A DNA stretch of 18,093 nucleotides, taken from JBFEYJ01 sp041546305 (GTDB taxonomy: Bacteria; Pseudomonadota; Gammaproteobacteria; Thiohalomonadales; Thiohalomonadaceae). The stretch covers positions 1-18,093 of the forward strand of contig JBFEWO010000047.1 in the NCBI GenBank assembly GCA_041546305.1. Direction: 5' to 3'. The notes under the pieces were generated by a model. That model searched no databases. It was given only the letters and a program-made list of their open reading frames with translations, and had not been told where the DNA came from. Made by a program: the position numbers and the translations under genes. Of this stretch, positions 6,496 to 14,415 are shown piece after piece. Position 1 is the first letter of the stretch; each line of letters opens with the position of its first letter.

Positions 6496-6993
6496 ATGGT
6501 CAAACTGCACACCAACTTCGGTACCATCACCCTGGAGCTGAATACCGAGAAAGCGCCTGTAACCGTCGCGAACTTCCTCGACTACGTCAATTCCGGCTTT
6601 TATAACGGCACCATCTTCCACCGCGTGATCAGCAACATCATGATCCAGGGCGGTGGCATGGAGCCTGGGATGAAGGAAAAAGCCACCAACGCACCGATCA
6701 AGAACGAAGCAGACAATGGCCTCTCCAACGAGCGCGGCACCATCGCCATGGCCCGTACCATGGAGCCGCATTCCGCCTCTGCCCAGTTCTTCATCAACGT
6801 CAAGGACAACAAGTTTCTTGATCACCGCTCTCCTACCCCCGACGGCTGGGGCTATGCGGTGTTCGGCCGTGTAGTCGATGGCATGGACGTGGTGGACAAA
6901 ATCAAGGACGTCGCCACCGGCAACGCCGGCTTCCACCAGGATGTACCGCTGGAGGATGTGATCATCGAATCAGCCGAAGTCACCGAAGAGTAA
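6496..6993 (+). CDS. ppiB: Cytoplasmic peptidyl-prolyl cis-trans isomerase B
   Basis: This 165-aa cyclophilin without a signal peptide matches E. coli PpiB (164 aa) in length and along most of its sequence: VKLHTNFGTI, FHRVI, MIQGGGMEPGMK, NEADNGL, MARTMEPHSASAQFFINV, and the ending EDVIIESAEVTEE. It assists folding by isomerising prolyl bonds in the cytosol. The start has AAGGAG 6 nt upstream, inside the end of the preceding gene, so translation of the two cyclophilins is probably coupled. It sits directly before lpxH and opposite cysS, as in many gammaproteobacteria. Confidence 0.95.
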   Translation: MVKLHTNFGTITLELNTEKAPVTVANFLDYVNSGFYNGTIFHRVISNIMIQGGGMEPGMKEKATNAPIKNEADNGLSNERGTIAMARTMEPHSASAQFFINVKDNKFLDHRSPTPDGWGYAVFGRVVDGMDVVDKIKDVATGNAGFHQDVPLEDVIIESAEVTEE

Positions 6994-7003
6994 ACAACGG
7001 CCC

Positions 7004-7729
7004 ATGGCCACACTGTTTATCTCTGATCTGCACCTGAACGCGGAGCAGCCCGATACCATCGGGCTGTTCCTCGAATTCCTTCGTGACCAGGCCCGCCAGG
7101 CTGAAGCACTCTATATCCTGGGCGATCTGTTCGAGGCCTGGCTCGGCGATGATCTGCCCCTGCCCGGCTACGCCCCGGTCCTCGAGGCGATGAAACAGCT
7201 CAGTGACAGCGGCATCCCGATCTACGTCATGCATGGCAACCGTGATTTTCTGCTTGGCCCAGGTTTCGAACAGCAGAGCGGCGCCACCCTGATTGACGAC
7301 CCAACCGTAATTGATCTCTACGGCAGCCCTGCCCTGCTGATGCACGGCGATCTGCTGTGCACCGACGATCTCCCCTACCAGGCAATGCGCCAACAACTGC
7401 GCACCCCGCAGTGGATTACCGCCTTCCTGGAGAAACCCGCGCAGGAACGCATCGACTTCGCCCGCCAGCTGCGTGAGCGCAGCAAAAAAGAGACCGGAGA
7501 AAAAAGCGAGGCGATCATGGACGTCAATCCCGGCACCGTCACCCGATACATGCTGGACCATCAGGTATCGCAACTGATTCACGGCCATACCCACCGTCCC
7601 GCCACGCACCATATAGAGATAGAAGGGCAGCCTGTTACCCGCCATGTCCTAAGTGACTGGCATGGGCGAAAAGGAAGCATGCTAGTGTGCGACACCAATG
7701 GTTGCGAGTTACAGACGCTCGGGGATTGA
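7004..7729 (+). CDS. lpxH: UDP-2,3-diacylglucosamine pyrophosphohydrolase
   Basis: LpxH cleaves UDP-2,3-diacylglucosamine to lipid X and UMP, a step of lipid A synthesis at the inner face of the inner membrane. This 241-aa calcineurin-type metallophosphoesterase keeps all expected metal ligands at the positions known from E. coli: D8 and H10 (SDLHL), D41 (GDLFEAW), N79 (GNRD), H114 (MHGD), H195 and H197 (HGHTHRP). It follows ppiB by 10 nt with only a weak ribosome-binding site, consistent with read-through translation in a three-gene operon. Its presence confirms an LPS-bearing Gram-negative host. Confidence 0.96.
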   Translation: MATLFISDLHLNAEQPDTIGLFLEFLRDQARQAEALYILGDLFEAWLGDDLPLPGYAPVLEAMKQLSDSGIPIYVMHGNRDFLLGPGFEQQSGATLIDDPTVIDLYGSPALLMHGDLLCTDDLPYQAMRQQLRTPQWITAFLEKPAQERIDFARQLRERSKKETGEKSEAIMDVNPGTVTRYMLDHQVSQLIHGHTHRPATHHIEIEGQPVTRHVLSDWHGRKGSMLVCDTNGCELQTLGD

Positions 7730-7829
7730 TCCAACGCGCGATCGCTCAGCCCAGCACCCTCTACTCCCCATTATTACCAAGCACGTATTTCCCTCTCCTG
7801 CAAGGCTATAGATCAGACCTGCATCACAT

Positions 7830-7835
7830 TATAAT
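7830..7835 (+). promoter_or_regulatory. Consensus -10 abutting the mltF start
   Basis: A perfect TATAAT ends 6 nt before the A of the mltF ATG (7842), which would place transcription start at or within 1-2 nt of the start codon. The -35 region is poor. There is no Shine-Dalgarno sequence before mltF. Either the transcript is leaderless or the true promoter lies farther up in the 112-bp gap after lpxH. Confidence 0.4.
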
Positions 7836-7841
7836 GGGCCG

Positions 7842-9251
7842 ATGCGAACGCGCTTTCCCCCCAGGCTGCTCGCCACGCTGTTGTTGTCGCTGCTAACCGT
7901 AGCGTGCAGCGAGCCGAAGAACGAACTGCAACGCATCCAGGATGAAGGCAGACTGGTGGTGATCACCCGTAATGCCGCGACCAGCTATTTCGAAGGCCCG
8001 AATGGTGCCACCGGCCTCGAATACGATTTGGTCAGCGGCTTCGCTGCCGAACTCGGGGTAGAGTTGGAGATCATCGTTGCCGGCAACGTGAGCGAGGTCC
8101 TCGCCTTACTGGCCGAGAACAAGGGCGATCTGGCGGCAGCCGGCCTGACAGTCATCGCACCGCGCGAGCAATGGGCACGCTTCAGCACCCCCTATCAGGA
8201 AATCACCCAGCAACTGGTTTATCGAAGCGGTGAGCACCGTCCCCGCAATCTCACCCAACTTGACGGCCAACTGGAAATTATTGCCAACAGCAGTCACGCG
8301 GAGCAGTTGCGAAAACTGAAGCATGAATACCCCAGACTCAACTGGATCGAGAACAGCGAGGCGGAAAGCGAAGAGCTGCTCAATCTGGTATGGGAGAAGG
8401 TTCTGGACTATACCATTGCCGATTCCAACGAAGTGGCGATGAACCGCCGCTTCTATCCCGAGCTACGTGTCGCTTTCGATATCTCCGAACCACAACCGCT
8501 CGCCTGGGCTTTCCCCAAAAGCCGGGACGAGAGCCTCTATCAGGCGGCGAATGCCTACTTCGACGTCCTGCAATCGAGTGGCCGGCTGGCACAGCTTATC
8601 GATCGCTATTACGGCCATTTGGAAGATTTTGACTACGTCGGCACCCGCACGTACATGCGGCACATCCAGCAACGATTGCCGACCTATCGCGCCACCTTCG
8701 AGTATGCGGGGAAGGAGTTTGGCGTAGACTGGCGCATGCTTGCGGCGATGGCCTATCAGGAATCCCACTGGAACCCGAACGCTGTCTCTCCTACCGGGGT
8801 GAAGGGGCTGATGATGCTCACCGCCGCCACGGCATCGGAACTCGGTGTGGAGCAACGAACCGATCCGGTGCAAAGCATACGCGGCGGTGCGCTCTATTTC
8901 AGCCGTTTGCTTGAAAGGGTACCGGATCGCATCGCTGAACCGGACCGTTCCTGGCTGGCTGTGGCGGCCTATAACATCGGCTACGGCCACATGGAGGATG
9001 CGCGCATCATCACGCAGCAACAGGGAGGAGATCCCGACAGCTGGAAAGAGGTGAGAGAGCGCCTGCCCCTGCTGCACAACCGCAAGTGGTACCAGAAGAC
9101 CCGCTTCGGCTATGCCCGCGGCAATGAAGCCGTGCGCTACGTGGAAAACATCCGCAGTTATTTCGATATCCTGGTGTGGCTCACCGATCGGGAAAAGGTC
9201 CCGGCACCTCCCCCGCACAAGGCTCTGGACATCGCCAATCCTGCGTTATAG
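7842..9251 (+). CDS. mltF: Membrane-bound lytic murein transglycosylase F
   Basis: This 469-aa outer-membrane lipoprotein cuts peptidoglycan glycan strands, forming 1,6-anhydro ends. The lipobox TVAC gives lipidated C22 followed by Ser, an outer-membrane signal. Residues about 30-258 form a solute-binding-protein family 3 regulatory domain (GRLVVITRN, GLEYDLVSGFA, AAAGLTVIAPRE). Residues about 285-450 are the SLT/goose-lysozyme-type domain with catalytic E307 in AYQESHWNPNAVSPTG, followed by GLMMLT and AAYNIGYGH. It is slightly shorter than E. coli MltF (518 aa), with little C-terminal tail. In E. coli mltF neighbours tadA; here two further genes lie between them. It is convergent with the next gene, only 10 nt apart. 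Confidence 0.95.
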   Translation: MRTRFPPRLLATLLLSLLTVACSEPKNELQRIQDEGRLVVITRNAATSYFEGPNGATGLEYDLVSGFAAELGVELEIIVAGNVSEVLALLAENKGDLAAAGLTVIAPREQWARFSTPYQEITQQLVYRSGEHRPRNLTQLDGQLEIIANSSHAEQLRKLKHEYPRLNWIENSEAESEELLNLVWEKVLDYTIADSNEVAMNRRFYPELRVAFDISEPQPLAWAFPKSRDESLYQAANAYFDVLQSSGRLAQLIDRYYGHLEDFDYVGTRTYMRHIQQRLPTYRATFEYAGKEFGVDWRMLAAMAYQESHWNPNAVSPTGVKGLMMLTAATASELGVEQRTDPVQSIRGGALYFSRLLERVPDRIAEPDRSWLAVAAYNIGYGHMEDARIITQQQGGDPDSWKEVRERLPLLHNRKWYQKTRFGYARGNEAVRYVENIRSYFDILVWLTDREKVPAPPPHKALDIANPAL

Positions 9252-9261
9252 ACCACCACGT

Positions 9262-10218
9262 TTATTCACTAAAAGCCTCATTCTGCATGGAGAGATAAAC
9301 CTGGTAGGTATTGCGGCGGTTGGCTGCATCGAAGGCCGGCAAGTCCTGGAATGCAGACCAATCGGTCGCTGCATAAGCCTCATCGAAGGGCATCAGCTCA
9401 TCCACGGCCTCCCCCATTTTCTCGCGAAGGTAATGGAGGTAAAGATAGGTCAGCCCCAGAGCGCGCACCGGCGCCGCCTGATGAGGACCGTGTCCTGGCA
9501 CTAGCGCTACCAGGTTGCTGCTCTCCATCTGCTTCAGCGCCTCAAGCCATAGGCGGGTATTGCTGCTGCCGAGAAATGGAACCCGGCCCTCGAAGATCAC
9601 ATCGCCAGAGTAGAGCACCCGCTCATTCTCCACGTAGACGGTCATGTCCGCATCAGAGTGGGCATCCCCCACCAGCGTCAGTTGCAAGCGGGTATCCCCC
9701 ACCACAAGCTCCATGGCATCGTCAACATAGCGATCCGGCCAGATGAGACGCGTCTCGTCATTGACCCAAGGATCAAGCGAAAGGCGGCGCTCTTCCAGCC
9801 GCTCCTCGGCCACCGGCGAGTTGAGATATTTTTCCGCACCGGAGGGAGCGATGATCTCGGCACCCCGCTCCTTGAAATACTGCAGGCCGAAAACATGATC
9901 CGCGTGGTAATGGGTGACAATCACCTTGACCACCGGCTTGTCAGTAACGGTATGGATCTGCTCCATCAGCAATTGTGCCAGCGAAGGACTGCCCAGCGCA
10001 TCGATCACCACGACACCAGCCTCGGTGACTACCACGCCCGCATTGGAGATGAAGCCCTCATTCTCAATCGCGGTACCCGCCTCGCCCTGAACGTAATAAC
10101 AGTTCGGCGCCACTTGTTGTAGCGACATCGCTACGCCAGAGGGAGGATAGTCACCGGCCGTCAGGGTCGGGACATAACAGACCAGCAATAGCCAGCCAAA
10201 GAGAATTCGCCGCGCCAT
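9262..10218 (-). CDS. Exported SoxH-like metallo-beta-lactamase-fold hydrolase
   Basis: This 318-aa protein has an N-terminal signal peptide (about 1-21; RRILFGWLLLVCYV) and a complete MBL fold. The zinc motif HYHADH is at 103-108 (H103, H105, D107, H108), with H187 in VGDAHSDAD, D206 in YSGDV and H243 in VPGHGP. The family resembles SoxH and the 'quinoprotein relay system' zinc hydrolases, periplasmic enzymes often found near sulfur-oxidation or quinoprotein genes. Their substrates are uncertain; a glyoxalase II- or persulfide-type activity is possible. The ATG has GAGGA 7 nt upstream. It is divergent from the GGDEF-EAL gene and convergent with mltF. Its upstream region shares a 10-bp box with soxB, supporting a sulfur link (inference). 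Confidence 0.85.
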   Translation of the reverse strand: MARRILFGWLLLVCYVPTLTAGDYPPSGVAMSLQQVAPNCYYVQGEAGTAIENEGFISNAGVVVTEAGVVVIDALGSPSLAQLLMEQIHTVTDKPVVKVIVTHYHADHVFGLQYFKERGAEIIAPSGAEKYLNSPVAEERLEERRLSLDPWVNDETRLIWPDRYVDDAMELVVGDTRLQLTLVGDAHSDADMTVYVENERVLYSGDVIFEGRVPFLGSSNTRLWLEALKQMESSNLVALVPGHGPHQAAPVRALGLTYLYLHYLREKMGEAVDELMPFDEAYAATDWSAFQDLPAFDAANRRNTYQVYLSMQNEAFSE

Positions 10219-10247
10219 AATGACATCCTCAATAGTAATGTACGACC

Positions 10248-10253
10248 ATCATA
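10248..10253 (-). promoter_or_regulatory. Candidate -10 for the SoxH-like gene
   Basis: On the minus strand TATGAT (5/6) lies 29 nt upstream of the ATG, with no good -35. The GGGTTTACCC box is centred about 45 nt upstream of the predicted start, a usual activator position. Confidence 0.3.
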
Positions 10254-10280
10254 ACCGGGGCAAGGCAGCGTGGCCTATTC

Positions 10281-10290
10281 GGGTTTACCC
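10281..10290. promoter_or_regulatory. GGGTTTACCC box upstream of the SoxH-like gene
   Basis: The box is identical over 10 bp to the soxB-upstream box: GGGT and ACCC separated by TT, here followed by C. It lies in the 243-bp divergent region (10219-10461), which otherwise holds only the two candidate promoters. No RNA gene or credible small ORF is seen there. Confidence 0.35.
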
Positions 10291-10389
10291 CAAGCGTTCC
10301 TCCGACAGGTCACTCCTAGGCAACCATATTTTTCGAGCATGTTTATCCGTGCAGCGCACATCATGTGGGCTAACGCTATCACTGGGCGC

Positions 10390-10417
10390 TTGAAGCACTC
10401 CAAGGAATCGGTATAGT
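10390..10417 (+). promoter_or_regulatory. Candidate promoter of the GGDEF-EAL gene
   Basis: TTGAAG (10390-10395), 16-nt spacer, TATAGT (10412-10417). Predicted start is near 10424, leaving a leader of about 38 nt that contains AAGGGA 6 nt before the ATG. Confidence 0.4.
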
Positions 10418-10461
10418 TAAACGCTTCAGGGGAATACCATACTAATGACAAGGGATAAGAC

Positions 10462-13017
10462 ATGTCTGCACGACAGAATGATGGTCAGCGCAATCCGGGT
10501 AGTCTTCGATCACGCTACATCACTCTAACACTGCTGCTTGCCATCATTGTCATCTCGGTCGTTCTGCTCTTTTACAAGGGCATCATTTCCACCAAACAGA
10601 ATGTTGCCGAGCAGCTATTGGTAATTCAGGAGGATCACAGCACGCTCAACCGGATCAAAATTGACCTCCTGGAGACCTACCGCAATATTGATCTGTTCCT
10701 GCTCGACCCCTCACAGGGCAACCATGCCGACACTGCACACAGTCTGATTTCATCATCACTCGTGAAGGTAAGGGAGTTCGCCCTCAGGCATCGCCTCGGT
10801 GATCTGGACGTGCGCCAGGAAGCGCAGCGATTGGCAACGAAATACTCCAACTTGAAAGAAAGTGTCACGGCACTGACAGAGCTGCGAATGGACATCCAGC
10901 GACAGTACCCAGGGATGTCGATCTCTGCCTTCGATATGACAGGGCCACAACAACAAGTCATTAACAGTCTGCTAATACTGATCCAGGAAATTGAAAGTGG
11001 TAACCTCATTCCCGAGTCGAAGGAACTCTATCCGCTGCTCCTAAAATCCTACACCCTGTGGACCCGTGCGATCTCACAGATGAGGATCTATATGGCGAAC
11101 CGTCTCGCCTCTTTCAGCACAGAACTCCTCTTGTCACAGGCCAACTCTCTCGAAAACCTGCATAATAAATTTCTGGAAGATGTCGAGAGACTCGGCTGGC
11201 TCTACACCACAGAAGACAGTTTTGAGGGCGAGACCACCATCCGGTCGATAGAAAAGAGTGCTCGCCAGTGGATGAATCTGTTTGAACAGGTGAGAGCAGT
11301 TTCCGAGTCGGATAAGTGGCGGGGTGACAGCCATACCATGAAAACAGTGGTCATTCCGCTCACCGACGAGATCTCCTCTTCCATATCGAAGCTGGAGAGC
11401 TGGTTGAGTACCCAGGAAAATGGCGTTGTTGAACAGCACAGAAAGAATACCGATACGCTGAGCACGCTTCTTTTCAGCATCATCGGACTGTTCATGCTGT
11501 TCGCCCTGGGACTAATTCTTTCTCTCGACATGATGGTCTTCAGACCTATCGCCAGTGTAACCGAGGCACTCCGCTCCAAGGCCTACAACCATAAGTCGCC
11601 AGCACTGATAGATAGCGATTCTCGGGAGATACGTTACCTCATAGAGGCATTCCAACAGATGGATGCCGAGGTTGACCAACGGCAGGATGCCCTGGAGCAT
11701 CAGGCACTCCACGATTACCTGACCGGCCTGCCAAACCGCTTTATGCTGAACCAGCGGATTGAATATCAGCTACTGACTTCCGCCCAAAGCAACCAGCCTT
11801 TCACGCTGTTCCTGATGGACCTTGATAACTTCAAGGACATCAACGACTCGCTGGGACACGCAGCCGGGGACATACTCCTGCACAAAGTGGCCATGGAGCT
11901 CAGTCAGACAGTACGCAAGATCGACACCGTAGCCCGACTGGGGGGCGATGAGTTCGCTATCCTGCTACCGGATATGGCCAGGGACGAGTCGCAGAAACTG
12001 GCCAAAGCTATCCTGCATACACTGCAACAACCATTCAAACTCGAAGGGAAGCTGATTAGTGTCGGCATCAGCATCGGCATTGTCAGCTACCCCTCCGATG
12101 GTACCGATATCAAGAGCCTGCTCCAGCACGCCGATATCGCGATGTATCATGCCAAGCGTCAAAAGACCGGTTTCTCGTTCTACAATTCCAAGGAGGATTT
12201 CTTTCACGAGAACAGGCTTTCCCTTATCTCCGATCTCAAGGACGCTATCGAAAACGATGATCTGGATCTCCATTTCCAGCCGCAAATCGATGTCAAAACG
12301 AACCGGGTCTGTGGAGCGGAAGCGCTGTTACGTTGGCATCACCCGACTCATGGCGAAATAAAGCCGGACAAGACGATCGAGCTTGCCGAATATGCAGGCA
12401 CCATCCATCAGCTCTCGCTATGGGTAATTGGCACGGCCATGAAAGAGTGTGCTGCCTGGCATGCCGCTGGCCACAACATCTCGGTCTCAGTAAATCTTTC
12501 GGTACTGGATCTTGCCAACCAAAACCTCTCCGGAGAGATTGGCGCGCTGCTCAAACAATATCGCCTGTCGCCCTTTTATCTAACGCTCGAAATCACGGAA
12601 AACGGTATGATGGAAAATCCCGGCCACTCCATCGATATGCTGAACGGGCTCAGCCAAATGGGGATTAATCTTGCCATTGATGATTTCGGTACCGGATTTT
12701 CTTCCCTCACCTACCTGAAGAAACTTCCCATCAATACCATCAAAATCGACAAGTCATTCGTCCTCGACATGGACATCAATGAAAGTGACGAAATCATTGT
12801 GCAGTCGACCATCAACCTGGGACACAACCTTGGACTCAAGGTTGTTATTGAAGGTATTGAACACCACGAATTAATGGAAATGGCCAGCCATTATGGCTGC
12901 GATCAGGCCCAGGGATTTTTCTTTGGCCGGCCTCAACAAGGCGATGAGTTTCTCCAGTTTCTGGAAAAATCGCGTAACGGTTTCGATAGCCTTGCACCAG
13001 CAAAGCGACCCGCCTGA
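10462..13017 (+). CDS. Membrane GGDEF-EAL cyclic-di-GMP enzyme with periplasmic helical sensor
   Basis: This 851-aa protein probably both makes and degrades c-di-GMP. Domains in order: TM1 (about 18-37); a long, mostly helical periplasmic region (40-333) with no family I recognise; TM2 (about 334-357); a short HAMP-like linker with a helix (358-412); GGDEF (415-575; signature G494-G-D-E-F498, with I-site R485-K-I-D488 five residues before it); and EAL (590-835). EAL residues expected for catalysis are present: E620-A-L622, SVNLS, E710 in LEITE, IDDFGTG, KIDKSF, VIEGIE and QAQGFFFGRP. Cyclase, product inhibition and phosphodiesterase all look competent. It stands alone, divergent from the SoxH-like gene and convergent with tadA (17 nt). 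The ATG has AAGGGA upstream. Its signal is unknown. Confidence 0.93.
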   Translation: MSARQNDGQRNPGSLRSRYITLTLLLAIIVISVVLLFYKGIISTKQNVAEQLLVIQEDHSTLNRIKIDLLETYRNIDLFLLDPSQGNHADTAHSLISSSLVKVREFALRHRLGDLDVRQEAQRLATKYSNLKESVTALTELRMDIQRQYPGMSISAFDMTGPQQQVINSLLILIQEIESGNLIPESKELYPLLLKSYTLWTRAISQMRIYMANRLASFSTELLLSQANSLENLHNKFLEDVERLGWLYTTEDSFEGETTIRSIEKSARQWMNLFEQVRAVSESDKWRGDSHTMKTVVIPLTDEISSSISKLESWLSTQENGVVEQHRKNTDTLSTLLFSIIGLFMLFALGLILSLDMMVFRPIASVTEALRSKAYNHKSPALIDSDSREIRYLIEAFQQMDAEVDQRQDALEHQALHDYLTGLPNRFMLNQRIEYQLLTSAQSNQPFTLFLMDLDNFKDINDSLGHAAGDILLHKVAMELSQTVRKIDTVARLGGDEFAILLPDMARDESQKLAKAILHTLQQPFKLEGKLISVGISIGIVSYPSDGTDIKSLLQHADIAMYHAKRQKTGFSFYNSKEDFFHENRLSLISDLKDAIENDDLDLHFQPQIDVKTNRVCGAEALLRWHHPTHGEIKPDKTIELAEYAGTIHQLSLWVIGTAMKECAAWHAAGHNISVSVNLSVLDLANQNLSGEIGALLKQYRLSPFYLTLEITENGMMENPGHSIDMLNGLSQMGINLAIDDFGTGFSSLTYLKKLPINTIKIDKSFVLDMDINESDEIIVQSTINLGHNLGLKVVIEGIEHHELMEMASHYGCDQAQGFFFGRPQQGDEFLQFLEKSRNGFDSLAPAKRPA

Positions 13018-13034
13018 ACCCCCTTCGCTGAAAC

Positions 13035-13499
13035 TCAACGCCGCGAGCGAAAAAAGTCGCGCAATAAACGAGCACTTTCCTCGGCCAGCACCCCGGCGGT
13101 TACCTCACAGCGATGATTCAGCTCATTGCTCTGCAGGATGTTATAGACCGAGCCTGCCGCGCCAGTGCGTGGGTCCGGCGTCGCGTATACCACCCTTGCA
13201 ACACGGGCATGGACGATCGCCCCGGCGCACATGGGGCACGGTTCAAGAGTGGCATAGAGTGTGGTGCCGAGCAGACGGTAGTTTTTCAACGCCTTGCCAG
13301 CGGCACGCATGGCCTGAATCTCGGCATGAGCTGTGGGATCGTTATGGCTGATGGGCAGGTTCCAGCCCTCGGCGACAAGCTGCCCGTCCTTGACCAAGAC
13401 CGCACCGACCGGCACCTCACCTGCCTGAGCCGCGCGCATCGCCAGGCCCAGGGCATGGCGCATCCAATGGGTATCAGGTGATTCGAGTTCTGCAGTCAT
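13035..13499 (-). CDS. tadA: tRNA-specific adenosine deaminase
   Basis: TadA converts A34 of tRNA-Arg(ACG) to inosine, an essential wobble modification. The 154-aa protein keeps the zinc and catalytic residues H58-A-E60 and P87-C-P-M-C91, plus GEVPVGAVLV near the N-terminus and the usual basic C-terminal helix (LLRDFFRSRR). The ATG at 13499 has no strong ribosome-binding site. A TATGAT at 13516-13511 would give a very short leader, so transcription may come from the genes upstream. In E. coli tadA lies beside mltF. Confidence 0.95.
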   Translation of the reverse strand: MTAELESPDTHWMRHALGLAMRAAQAGEVPVGAVLVKDGQLVAEGWNLPISHNDPTAHAEIQAMRAAGKALKNYRLLGTTLYATLEPCPMCAGAIVHARVARVVYATPDPRTGAAGSVYNILQSNELNHRCEVTAGVLAEESARLLRDFFRSRR

Positions 13500-13555
13500 C
13501 CGCGTATTGAATCATATTTCGCGGCGTGACCACACCGGGAAAGTTTTTTTCAGAA

Positions 13556-13969
13556 CTATGAAAACCAGCGCAAAAACGCCGCCGCAACCAATGCAGTGCT
13601 CCCGAGCACAACCAGACCACTCCAGGCCCACTGCTTCTGCGGATCCGACCACTCTCCCTGGGAACGCAAAAAGGCGGCCGCCAGAAGAAATCCCCCGGCA
13701 GCACAGGTCATTTTCAGGTAGAGAGCAAAAAGTGCGATACCGTGGATATCAGGAAACTGCCCGTAATAGAGATAACTGATAGTACCGAAGCCTGCTCCGC
13801 TCAGGCCCTGAAAAAACCAGCCTAGCAGCACCAACCAGGCGAGGCGGCGCTGCCGCTCTGAGGAAGCAGGTCTCGGCCAACGCCCCAGAACGGCCCCACC
13901 GACCACCGCCACGGCACCAAAATTATGCACGACTTGTGTTAGCGCATAGGCCAGGCTCTGCAGATCCAT
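13556..13969 (-). CDS. Small four-TM membrane protein
   Basis: The protein is 137 aa with four predicted membrane helices (about 6-28, 43-68, 77-101 and 115-134). H15 lies inside helix 1 (QVVHNFGAV) and H76 at the start of helix 3 (PDIHG). I do not recognise a family with certainty. Helix-embedded His and the exported beta-rich partner recall CopC/CopD-type metal-handling pairs or small cytochrome-b-like proteins, but this is only a suggestion. The ATG follows the upstream stop by 1 nt (TAG-C-ATG) and has no ribosome-binding site of its own, so translation must be coupled to the gene before it. Confidence 0.75.
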   Translation of the reverse strand: MDLQSLAYALTQVVHNFGAVAVVGGAVLGRWPRPASSERQRRLAWLVLLGWFFQGLSGAGFGTISYLYYGQFPDIHGIALFALYLKMTCAAGGFLLAAAFLRSQGEWSDPQKQWAWSGLVVLGSTALVAAAFLRWFS

Positions 13970-13970
13970 G

Positions 13971-14315
13971 CTATTGCACTGTTACACCAATGCACTTTTC
14001 CACCCCGATGGGGGTGTGGTTCTTGTTGACGACCTTGATACACAGTTGGTGCTGACCAGGAGCCAGACTGCCCAGGGTATAACTCCCCTTGAGCTGGCGC
14101 AGGATGGCGGTCTCTTCACCATCGACATAAAAATGCACATGATCACTGCCAGCACCCGGGACCACCTCATAATCGACCTTGTTCTGCTCCATGACATCCA
14201 GTGTTGCGCCATCGGCGGGCGAAAAGATAACCACCGAGGCTTCTTCCGCCATGGCGGTATTGCCGAGCAGCAGGCTCAATGACAAGGAAAGAAACGGTAT
14301 AACGAGGGATTTCAT
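13971..14315 (-). CDS. Small exported Ig-like beta-rich protein
   Basis: This 114-aa protein has a clear signal peptide (1-23, cleavage after AMA). The mature ~91 residues look like one beta-sandwich: VVIFSPADGATLD, DHVHFYVDGEE, YTLGSLAPGQHQLCIKVV, CIGVTV. Two Cys (C92, C108) could form a disulfide in the periplasm, and H59 and H61 on one strand could bind a metal. The fold style resembles small DUF-type periplasmic domains and, at SPADGA, CopC; no firm family. The ATG has an ideal GGAGG 5 nt upstream. It is coupled by a 1-nt gap to the 4-TM protein that follows, so the two probably act together at the inner membrane. Confidence 0.8.
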   Translation of the reverse strand: MKSLVIPFLSLSLSLLLGNTAMAEEASVVIFSPADGATLDVMEQNKVDYEVVPGAGSDHVHFYVDGEETAILRQLKGSYTLGSLAPGQHQLCIKVVNKNHTPIGVEKCIGVTVQ

Positions 14316-14415
14316 GACAACCTCCGGTACTCATCCAAAGGGTGAATACACTGTAGCAGGCTGACTTTGTTATGCCACATTCCCCGATGTGCCGGCTTGA
14401 GCGGCAACAGGCCTT

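Noticed and set aside
6980..7645. 221-aa open frame on the minus strand opposite lpxH
   Set aside because: Antisense to lpxH, which has every catalytic residue; no ribosome-binding site or recognisable motif.
8463..9218. 251-aa open frame on the minus strand opposite mltF
   Set aside because: Antisense to the mltF catalytic domain; composition rich in His/Arg without any domain pattern.
10275..10463. 62-aa open frame filling the region before the GGDEF-EAL gene
   Set aside because: It covers the candidate promoters of both divergent genes, starts at the GGDEF-EAL start codon on the other strand, and has no Shine-Dalgarno or family similarity.
14373..14405. Possible terminator hairpin (TGCCG / CGGCA) after DUF817
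   Set aside because: The stem is only 5 bp and no T-run follows in the direction of transcription.
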